A DNA stretch of 64,000 nucleotides. Origin: Candidatus Krumholzibacteriia bacterium (GTDB taxonomy: Bacteria; Krumholzibacteriota; Krumholzibacteriia; WVZY01; JAKEHA01). Shown in pieces: positions 26,362 through 32,787 of this stretch. The stretch is from NCBI GenBank assembly GCA_029865265.1, contig JAOUHG010000010.1, forward strand, positions 1 through 64,000, written 5' to 3'. The translations under genes were made by a program, and so were the position numbers. Numbering within the stretch: position 1 is the first letter of the stretch; each line of letters opens with the position of its first letter. The notes below the pieces were generated by a model, which was not told the DNA's origin, ran no database searches, and saw only the letters and a program-made list of their open reading frames with translations.

Positions 26362-26952
26362 TCAGTCGACGGTGGAGTTCTCTTCGACGGCCAGCGACAG
26401 CCGGGCCAGGTGATCCTCCAGCGCAGCGGTGAGACGGTCGAGGTTGCGGTGGGCGATCTCGGCCAGGTGCTGTTCGCGCGCATCCATGATGCGCTCGGCG
26501 GTGAGTCCTTCCAGCGCCATGCGGATGGCGGTGATGGGTGTGCGCAGGGCATGCGAGGTGCCGGTGATGTCGTCGGACGGCGTGGGGGACACCGAGTCGG
26601 CCGCCGCTTCGACCGCGGACCACAGGTCGCTCAGGTCCGCGAAGGGCTTGCGCAGCAGGCAATGTGCACCCACCGCGCCCGCGCGCGCGTCGAGCGCCTC
26701 GGAGGGATCGGCCGTCATCATGACGATGGGAGTCAGAATGCCGCGCGCGCGCAGCGCCTGCCCGAGTTCGATGCCCGACATGCCCGGCATATGAATGTCG
26801 GACACGATGACGTCGGGCGGATCGGCGGACACGGCCTCGATGGCCTCGTCGGCGCGGCGGTAACGATCGACCTCGTGGCCGCGGCTGGACAGCGATCGTC
26901 CGAGCCACTCGCGCATGAGGTCGTCATCCTCGATGAGGACGATGCGGATCAC
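26362..26952 (-). CDS. response-regulator receiver fused to a HisKA-type dimerisation domain without an ATPase domain
   Basis: 196 residues, starting at GTG with GGAGGG 9 bases upstream. The receiver domain (1-120) has the acidic pocket IEDDD, phosphoacceptor Asp52 in VSDIHMPG and Lys in LLRKPF. Residues 130-190 contain SHALRTPITAIRMALEG, a HisKA H-box with the phosphoacceptor His, then heptad-like helices. The protein ends there: no N, G1 or G2 boxes of a HATPase domain exist downstream. It could be a phosphotransfer protein or act with a separate kinase. Confidence 0.78.
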   Translation of the reverse strand: MIRIVLIEDDDLMREWLGRSLSSRGHEVDRYRRADEAIEAVSADPPDVIVSDIHMPGMSGIELGQALRARGILTPIVMMTADPSEALDARAGAVGAHCLLRKPFADLSDLWSAVEAAADSVSPTPSDDITGTSHALRTPITAIRMALEGLTAERIMDAREQHLAEIAHRNLDRLTAALEDHLARLSLAVEENSTVD

Positions 26953-27213
26953 GTTCCTCTTCCCTCCAGTGTTCCCTCGCGGGAACGATGTTTGTTGGAA
27001 TATCTGGCTTGCACCCAGAGGGTTCCGGCCCGGCAAAGGCAATCGATGTGCCACGCGCGAGGGGTGTTTTTGGGCGTCCCTATGCGGCATTCCACGGAAG
27101 CGCCGTCACCCCGGTGACCGCAATGCGGAACTCTCCGCCCGGTGGGCAAAAAGGGCGGGCGGGGCCGCCGCGCGCGCAATCTGCGACGGCGCGTTGAGGC
27201 CTGCAAGAGGGGA

Positions 27214-27975
27214 TCAGAAGAGGACGGCGATGCCCGCGGTGGTGGCCCAGTCGCTCGCGCGCGCCGCGGAGGGACCGGCCTCGAGCTGGCCTTCCAGGAA
27301 GAAGCGCAGCGCGTCGGTCCAGCGGTACCCCGCTCCCGCAAAGAAGAGATCGCGCCGCGCGTCCAGGCGCCCGTAGTTCAGGGTAGTGACACCGGCGCGC
27401 ACGCCGCCGTTCTCTCCCAGCCGCGCACCCACGCCCGCGCTGAAGCGGGTGTGGTCGTCGATGAGGCCGTCGAGCGACTCCGGCACGCGCTGCGCCCACA
27501 CGTAGCCCGCGATGGCGAACAGGTCGAACGCGCCCAGCGAATCCGTGTAGGCGAGCGCCACCCCGATCTCGACCGTCTCCGACGAATAGGGGAAGAGGCG
27601 CGACTCGCCGGTCCCCGTCCCCAACCTCCCCATCGCCCACAGGACGTGGCGGGTTCCCGCCATGCGCGCGCGCAGCCGGACGCTGAAATCGCCCAGCCCG
27701 TTGTCGACGGTGGCCGTGTCCGTGGCCGTCACCAGCGGCTGCTCCACCGCCACCAGAAACGCGGTGCGCACGGGAAAGGCGGCGTAGATGCGGTAGATGG
27801 TGGCGTCGAGGGAGTCGCCGCGGCTCACCTCCAGGCTTGCGCGCAGGACCACCCGCTGGGGGGCAAGAAGAAAGGCCGATTCCGCGGCGGCGTTTTCGTA
27901 AACGCCGGTGGAATCGGCCTGTCTGGGAACGAGTGCGGCAACCAGCAGGGCCACCGCAAGTACGCCGCGTTTCAA
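27214..27975 (-). CDS. putative outer-membrane beta-barrel protein, hypothetical
   Basis: 253 residues from a TTG start (LKRGVLAVALLVAALV gives a signal peptide). The mature part shows alternating hydrophobic strands such as DFSVRLRARMAG and LFFAGAGYRWTDALRFFLEGQLE, suggesting a transporter-like barrel. The end is AGIAVLF with a terminal Phe, as in BAM substrates. A longer frame exists upstream but lacks a signal sequence. The start codon is uncertain. Confidence 0.55.
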   Translation of the reverse strand: MKRGVLAVALLVAALVPRQADSTGVYENAAAESAFLLAPQRVVLRASLEVSRGDSLDATIYRIYAAFPVRTAFLVAVEQPLVTATDTATVDNGLGDFSVRLRARMAGTRHVLWAMGRLGTGTGESRLFPYSSETVEIGVALAYTDSLGAFDLFAIAGYVWAQRVPESLDGLIDDHTRFSAGVGARLGENGGVRAGVTTLNYGRLDARRDLFFAGAGYRWTDALRFFLEGQLEAGPSAARASDWATTAGIAVLF

Positions 27976-27997
27976 AACGGCCCCGCGACGCGCGTCG

Positions 27998-28396
27998 CTA
28001 ATTAACGACGCCCTCGAGGAGTTGGACACGCCCCTGGCGGATGAACTGAACCCAGATCGTCCGCCGGTTTCCCGGGAGCTTGTCCTTGGCGACGACTTTT
28101 CCGTAATCGTTCCAGGAACGATGGTGGATAACTTCGCCCACCTCGTAATCCCGATCCTCCGAGTACTCCGTCGCGCTTTCAACTTCGATGTCCTCCAGCG
28201 CGAGGCTCTGTTCCTGCGGGATCCTGTCGGCATCGTCGAGCTCGTCCTTCGGCATGTAGGGAAGGTAGCCCTCGCAACCGGGACACTTCAGCCAGAGGAC
28301 GTCTTCCTTGCTCCCCTGCTTGATGATGTCCATGTCGAAGTCGGCCTTGCAGACCGAGCAATGCTGATGGATCGTGGTCGAAGTTACGCCCGTCAT
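27998..28396 (-). CDS. zinc-ribbon protein with a C-terminal Tudor/KOW-like domain
   Basis: 132 residues. CSVCKADF and LKCPGCEGYL form a CxxC...CxxC zinc ribbon at residues 13-45. The C-terminal part (about 83-132), YEVGEVIHHRSWNDYGKVV, resembles the small beta-barrel at the end of UvrD/Rep-type helicases, which binds RNA polymerase. Whether it binds RNA polymerase or nucleic acid is an inference. It lies 21 bases downstream of another small zinc-ribbon gene. Confidence 0.65.
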   Translation of the reverse strand: MTGVTSTTIHQHCSVCKADFDMDIIKQGSKEDVLWLKCPGCEGYLPYMPKDELDDADRIPQEQSLALEDIEVESATEYSEDRDYEVGEVIHHRSWNDYGKVVAKDKLPGNRRTIWVQFIRQGRVQLLEGVVN

Positions 28397-28417
28397 AATC
28401 TACTGTTCGCGCCCCTC

Positions 28418-28597
28418 TTACGAGATCACGCTACGACAGCATTCCTCCGCTTCGTCACTGGCGGCATACTTCGAACCGCACAGCGGACATGGGTACCCAT
28501 CCAACCGCCCGTCCCGCTCCGCTTTCCTAAGGAGTTGCACGTACTTGACGTACTCCTTGTCCTTCATGAGCACCCCGCCTTTTTCCGGCTTTTCCAT
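28418..28597 (-). CDS. small zinc-ribbon protein, hypothetical
   Basis: 59 residues. The start MEKPEKGG is fixed by GGAGGAG 6 bases upstream. The C-terminus has CPLCGSKYAASDEAEECC, a probable Zn knuckle with an additional CC pair. No family recognised. It is probably co-transcribed with the next zinc-ribbon gene from the promoter near 28713-28742. Confidence 0.6.
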   Translation of the reverse strand: MEKPEKGGVLMKDKEYVKYVQLLRKAERDGRLDGYPCPLCGSKYAASDEAEECCRSVIS

Positions 28598-28712
28598 ACC
28601 CAACTCCTCCGCGTTGAGGTGAAAATTCAGGCAACAGCCTAAACCGTTAATTCTGGCCGGGATACACAGGATGCTGTGCCCAGACGCACCCCAGATACAA
28701 TATCTTGCGGCA

Positions 28713-28742
28713 AACCTAGGGCATGCCACAAGGGGGCGTCAA
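28713..28742 (-). promoter_or_regulatory. sigma-70-like promoter for the zinc-ribbon genes
   Basis: On the minus strand TTGACG and TAGGTT are separated by 18 bases. The start codon at 28597 lies about 110 bases downstream. Confidence 0.35.
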
Positions 28743-28837
28743 GCAAAAACTCACGCGGAGAGCAGACTCACATGCAGACTTGGTGCGGCAACACCGATGG
28801 AAACAATATATCCCTCAATGGCGAATCGCGCAAGGCA

Positions 28838-29980
28838 TCAACCGGCGGCGGCCAGAGCGCTCGCCAGATCGGCCTGCAGATCTTCGACGTCTTCGATACC
28901 CACCGAGATACGCACCAGACCGGGCGTGACGCCGAGCTTGGTGCGTTCCGCTTCCGGAACGCTGCCGTGCGTCATCGACGCGGGATGGCTGATGAGACTC
29001 TCGACGCCACCGAGACTCTCGGCCAGCGTGAATATCTTCACCGCCTGCAGAAAACGATCCGCACGCGCGACGGTTTCCAGGTCGAAGGAGATGATGGCGC
29101 CGAAGCCACGCGCCTGGCGCTTCGCCAGTTCGTGGTGCGGGTGGTCCGGCAACCCCGGATAGTTGACCTTGCGGATGCCCTTCTGTGCGGCCAGGAACGC
29201 GGCCAGCACGCGCGCGTTCTCCTCGTGCTGCTTCATGCGCACCGCCAGCGTCTTGGTGCCGCGCAAGGCAAGAAAGCAGTCCAGCGGGCCGGGAACCGCG
29301 CCCACCGCGTTCTGCAGGAAGCGCAGGCGCTGCGCCATGGCGTCGTCGTTGACCACCACCACACCCCCCACCATGTCGCTGTGACCGTTGAGGTACTTGG
29401 TGGTGCTGTGCACCACGATATCCGCCCCCATGGTGAGCGGGTTCTGCAGGAACGGGCTCATGAAGGTGTTGTCGACGCACACCACCGCACCGGCGGCGTG
29501 GGCGAGGTCGGCCACCGCGCGGATGTCCGTCACGCGCAGCACCGGGTTGGTGGGCGATTCCAGGAACACCAGGCGCGTCTTCGGCGTGATGGTCTTGCGC
29601 ACGGTGTCGAGATTCGACGTGTCGATGAAGTGAAACACCAGGCCGTAGTTCTTGAGCACCATCTCGAACAGCCGGTAGGTGCCGCCGTATACGTTGCCGC
29701 TGACCACGACTTCGTCGCCGGGCAGGAACAGCCGCAGGATGGTGTCGGTGGCCGCCATGCCGGAGGAATACGCCAGCCCGTGCTTGCCCTGCTCCAGTGC
29801 CGCCACGTTGCGCTCCAGCGCCTCGCGGGTGGGGTTGGCGGTGCGGGCGTACTCGTAGCCGCGGTGCTTGCCGATGCCGTCCTGTTTGTAGGTGGAGGTC
29901 TGGAAGATCGGCGTGTTCACCGCGCCGGTCTTTTCGTCGGGCCACTGTCCGGCGTGGATGCAATCGGTCGCAAAACCCAT
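28838..29980 (-). CDS. cystathionine gamma-lyase/gamma-synthase family PLP enzyme
   Basis: 380 residues from MGFATDCIHAGQ, which has GGGAGA just upstream. An ATG at 30046 in frame would overlap the preceding gene by 20 bases and lacks a ribosome-binding site. Cys/Met-metabolism PLP signatures include YSSGMAATDTILRL, VDNTFMSPFLQNP and VHSTTKYLNGHSDMVGG (PLP lysine in TTKY). Paired with a cystathionine beta-synthase, the most likely role is cystathionine gamma-lyase of reverse transsulfuration (MccB-like). Gamma-synthase (MetB) cannot be excluded by sequence alone. Confidence 0.88.
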   Translation of the reverse strand: MGFATDCIHAGQWPDEKTGAVNTPIFQTSTYKQDGIGKHRGYEYARTANPTREALERNVAALEQGKHGLAYSSGMAATDTILRLFLPGDEVVVSGNVYGGTYRLFEMVLKNYGLVFHFIDTSNLDTVRKTITPKTRLVFLESPTNPVLRVTDIRAVADLAHAAGAVVCVDNTFMSPFLQNPLTMGADIVVHSTTKYLNGHSDMVGGVVVVNDDAMAQRLRFLQNAVGAVPGPLDCFLALRGTKTLAVRMKQHEENARVLAAFLAAQKGIRKVNYPGLPDHPHHELAKRQARGFGAIISFDLETVARADRFLQAVKIFTLAESLGGVESLISHPASMTHGSVPEAERTKLGVTPGLVRISVGIEDVEDLQADLASALAAAG

Positions 29981-30026
29981 GGTTCTCCCGGCGAGCAACC
30001 CCGTCGGCTGCCGCCCGTTGGTGTCT

Positions 30027-31022
30027 TCAAACGTCCTGGATGCCATTCTTGACGAGCCATTCGTGCGAGTGGACCTTGCTTAGGTAACGCTCGCCCGTGT
30101 CCGGAATGAGCACCACCACGATGGCGTCGGGGCCAAGGTCGCGCGCGGCCCGGATGGCCGCCACCACCGCAGAGCCCGCCGAACTTCCCACCAGCAGTCC
30201 CTCTTCCCTGGCGAGGAGGCGTGTCATTACCAGCGAGTCGTGATCCGAAATGGTCAGCATCTCGTCGACGTACTCGAACTGGCAGGTGGTGGGAACGAAG
30301 TCCTCCCCGATGCCGTCCACAAGGTACTGGTGCGCCTCGATAGTCTCTTTGGTGCGGAAGTAGTGCGCGAGGATGCTGCCCTCGGGATCCACGCCGACCA
30401 CCCGGACCTTCGGGTTCTGCTCCTTGAGGTAGCGGCCGATGCCGCTCACCGTGCCCCCGGTTCCCATGCCGCCCACGAACATGTCCACCTGGCCGCCGGT
30501 GTCGCGCCAGATCTCGGGGCCGGTGCTGCGGTAGTGCGCGTCCGGGTTCATCGGATTGTGGTACTGGTTGCTCAGCACCCCGTTTCGTTCCTTCGCGATA
30601 CGCTTGGCTACGTTGTAGTAGCTCTCCGGCGAATCCGGCGGCGCCTCGGTGGGACAACGCACCACCTCTGCGCCATACGCTTTGATCATGGCTTCCTTCT
30701 CCACCGGCACCTTGTCGGGCATGGTGAAGACGCACTTGAAGCCGAGGATCGACGCCGCCAGCGCCAGGCCCACGCCGGTGTTGCCCGAGGTGCACTCCAC
30801 GATGGTGCCGCCCGGCTTGAGGGTTCCTTTGCGGACCTCCTCCTGGATCATGTGCAGCCCGATGCGGTCCTTCACACTACCACCCGGGTTGAAGAACTCC
30901 AGTTTGCCCAGCACCGTGCATTCGAGATCCGCGGTGACCCGATTGAGACGCACCAGGGGGGTGTTGCCGATGGTGCCCAGGACATCCTCGGCGTACTTGA
31001 CGCGGCGAAGTCGATCGCTCAT
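30027..31022 (-). CDS. cystathionine beta-synthase catalytic domain (CysK-fold)
   Basis: 331 residues. PLP enzyme of the cysteine synthase fold: FNPGGSVKDRIG carries the PLP lysine, ECTSGNTGVGLA is the Asn loop and GSSAGSA binds phosphate. Stretches such as MPDKVPVEKEAM, RCPTEAPPDSPESYYNVA and VDGIGEDFVPT resemble eukaryotic-type cystathionine beta-synthase more than O-acetylserine sulfhydrylase. The C-terminal CBS-domain pair is absent. Together with the lyase gene downstream it would turn homocysteine plus serine into cysteine. Confidence 0.87.
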   Translation of the reverse strand: MSDRLRRVKYAEDVLGTIGNTPLVRLNRVTADLECTVLGKLEFFNPGGSVKDRIGLHMIQEEVRKGTLKPGGTIVECTSGNTGVGLALAASILGFKCVFTMPDKVPVEKEAMIKAYGAEVVRCPTEAPPDSPESYYNVAKRIAKERNGVLSNQYHNPMNPDAHYRSTGPEIWRDTGGQVDMFVGGMGTGGTVSGIGRYLKEQNPKVRVVGVDPEGSILAHYFRTKETIEAHQYLVDGIGEDFVPTTCQFEYVDEMLTISDHDSLVMTRLLAREEGLLVGSSAGSAVVAAIRAARDLGPDAIVVVLIPDTGERYLSKVHSHEWLVKNGIQDV

Positions 31023-31141
31023 GAGTCGCGGGCGCGATACGCCTCACGCCCTCCTCCTTGGAAAGGGCATTGAAAACAGCGGTTTCTTTGGGAAGGCGTC
31101 TGAATCCGACAGCGGCCCCGGACGAGCCTCCAGGTGCTTCT

Positions 31142-31170
31142 GTAATATCACAACCGCGCGGGGAGTTCAA
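31142..31170 (-). promoter_or_regulatory. sigma-70-like promoter of the transsulfuration operon
   Basis: On the minus strand TTGAAC and TATTAC are separated by exactly 17 bases. The start codon of the synthase gene lies about 120 bases downstream, leaving a long leader in which no known riboswitch was recognised. Confidence 0.45.
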
Positions 31171-31222
31171 ACCGGGACGTGGGCGCGCACACCCCGCCGG
31201 CGGCCAGTGAGGAGTTGATGTC

Positions 31223-31330
31223 GTGATGCGTAGGCGCCTCGCCGCCCTCCCGCCCTGCCAGGGCGGCAAGCGCCGGCTCTTGGGGCAGATCTTCCGGCAC
31301 CTGCCGCGGCCGGCTACGCGACCCCGTGCG
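31223..31330 (+). pseudogene. N-terminal fragment of a DNA adenine methylase-like gene
   Basis: A GAGGAG and GTG-ATG start lead into [22 protein letters not shown], which resembles the N-terminal GGK-KLL motif of D12-class adenine methyltransferases. The resemblance ends after about 30 residues and the frame stops at 31399. The remainder of the gene is replaced by transposase sequence, so this looks like a deletion remnant. Evidence is short, hence low confidence. Confidence 0.35.
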
Positions 31331-31517
31331 TGGTGGTCGACGTCGACGACAAGCGGGCCAAGCCCGGCGGGACTTGTTCGACTACTTCGACTACATTGAA
31401 GTGTTCTACAATCGGAAGCGTCGGCACTCGAGCCTGGGCGGGATGAGCCCTGCTGAGTTCGAGGAGCAGATGCAAACATGTGCTTAACTGGGTGTCTACA
31501 GAACCGAGGGAAGCTCA
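31331..31517 (+). mobile_element. IS3-family transposase remnant with element end
   Basis: In frame up to the stop at 31485-31487 lies [20 protein letters not shown], then [13 protein letters not shown], the C-terminal end of the integrase core of IS3-family OrfB. The tract GTGTCTACAGAACCGAGGG followed by AAGCTCA (to about 31516) resembles an IS3-type terminal repeat. Only the last 40 or so codons remain and the left end was not found, so the element is dead. Confidence 0.75.
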
Positions 31518-31649
31518 CTATCGCAGAATGATCCCCGGGGCATTGACCAAGGGTTTTTCAGCAACCTGCTAGATTAGCTAAAGTCTTGTTCCACGGCTGC
31601 GTTGATTGCGTCATCACCACGAAGCTAGGTGGTGAAGAAGGAACTCAAC
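31518..31649. other. intergenic sequence, no gene seen
   Basis: Between the element end and the secreted protein gene. It is lower in GC than the surroundings. Apart from AAGGA before the start codon at 31650, nothing was recognised. Confidence 0.4.
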
Positions 31650-32591
31650 ATGTTGAGAGGGAAGATACGAGCTGTCCTAGTGTGCGTGCTACTTGGTGCG
31701 ACGCCAACTGGCGCGGGTATCGAGATCGTGCGAGATCCGTCGGCTTGGGACTACGCACCACTCCTGTATTCCGACCTCGTGGTTCGCGGGTCCATATCTT
31801 CGTTATCGGAAGCGGACGTTTCGACGGCTGATTTGTGGATGGATCCCCCTGAACGCAGGGCCAAGGTGCCTGATATGAAGAGAACGATGCTCTTTGTCTC
31901 AATTGATGTGGCAGAGGTTCTTCGGGGCCCGGCAGTACCATCAAAACAGACGTTCTTGGTTTGGGATGACTTGGCGGAGGCCAAACGAGCCTATCGGATC
32001 GGTAATGAGATGATTGTTTGCGGGTATCACCACAGCATCCTGAACACATACTACCAGACCACGCCATACGGGCGCTACCTGCGGGAGGGGGATGGCTGGA
32101 GAACCGAAGAAACCTCGCGCGGTCGACGCTTGTTCGCGGATTCCGAGTTGCGCGCCAAAATTTCGTCGATGGCCTTGAGCATCGTGGCCGGTGAGGCTGA
32201 TTTGATTGTTCAAGGGGTGATTCAATCCGTCGCGAAGGGGACTGTGTACGGGCCCGATAGTACCTCGGCGGAGTTGGTATCGATTGACGTGCGGATCGAA
32301 GTCGTAAAGAAGGTAAGAGTTGACGGTGACGTTGTAACTGTGGTCGCACTTACGCGCGGGCTTTACCTGCCCGCATGGCGAGCACATGTCCCGCGCGACT
32401 ACGCGATCGGCCAGCGATGGCTGTGCTTTCTCAAGCGAAACGAGTTTGGATGGTTCCCGTTCGCAGGCACCAACGGTTTTCTGCGGGTCGAGCAAGATGG
32501 CTATGTGTATGACGAACGGACACCGTATTGGCTCTCGAAGGACCGAATCGAGAGCGCGATTACAGAAGCCAGCGCGGGAGAAGGTCCATGA
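31650..32591 (+). CDS. exported protein of unknown function in lower-GC island
   Basis: 313 residues. AAGGA lies 7 bases before ATG 31650, which gives a signal peptide (LRGKIRAVLVCVLLGATPTGA). The mature sequence has two similar beta-rich halves, each with a LYSDLVVRGSIS- or EADLIVQGVIQ-like segment followed by VSIDV and a VLRG or VKKV stretch, suggesting an internal duplication. No family recognised. Codon use is less GC-biased than in neighbours, consistent with recent acquisition. Confidence 0.6.
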   Translation: MLRGKIRAVLVCVLLGATPTGAGIEIVRDPSAWDYAPLLYSDLVVRGSISSLSEADVSTADLWMDPPERRAKVPDMKRTMLFVSIDVAEVLRGPAVPSKQTFLVWDDLAEAKRAYRIGNEMIVCGYHHSILNTYYQTTPYGRYLREGDGWRTEETSRGRRLFADSELRAKISSMALSIVAGEADLIVQGVIQSVAKGTVYGPDSTSAELVSIDVRIEVVKKVRVDGDVVTVVALTRGLYLPAWRAHVPRDYAIGQRWLCFLKRNEFGWFPFAGTNGFLRVEQDGYVYDERTPYWLSKDRIESAITEASAGEGP

Positions 32592-32787
32592 AGCGGTTCT
32601 CTCCCTGGGGGAGGACGGGTACACGATGTCGGGCGACGAGTACTGGTGCGAGCTTTGCGCGGCGGCGGAGTTTCGGCGCGAGCAAAGCCAGTTACACTGA
32701 TCGCTCGACGCCGACCGGGCGCTATCCCTTGGTGCAGCAAACGGGCCAGAAACGGGGCGTTTTGCTAGACCGACGAGCCCGTCCCCG
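32592..32787. other. short non-coding or decayed segment
   Basis: A stop-terminated frame ending at 32700 contains VHEAVLSLGEDGYTMSGDEY and CELCAAAEFRR, which look protein-like but have no start of their own. They may be the end of a decayed gene. A small stem AAACG-GGG-CGTTT lies near 32750, between convergent genes. Confidence 0.3.
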
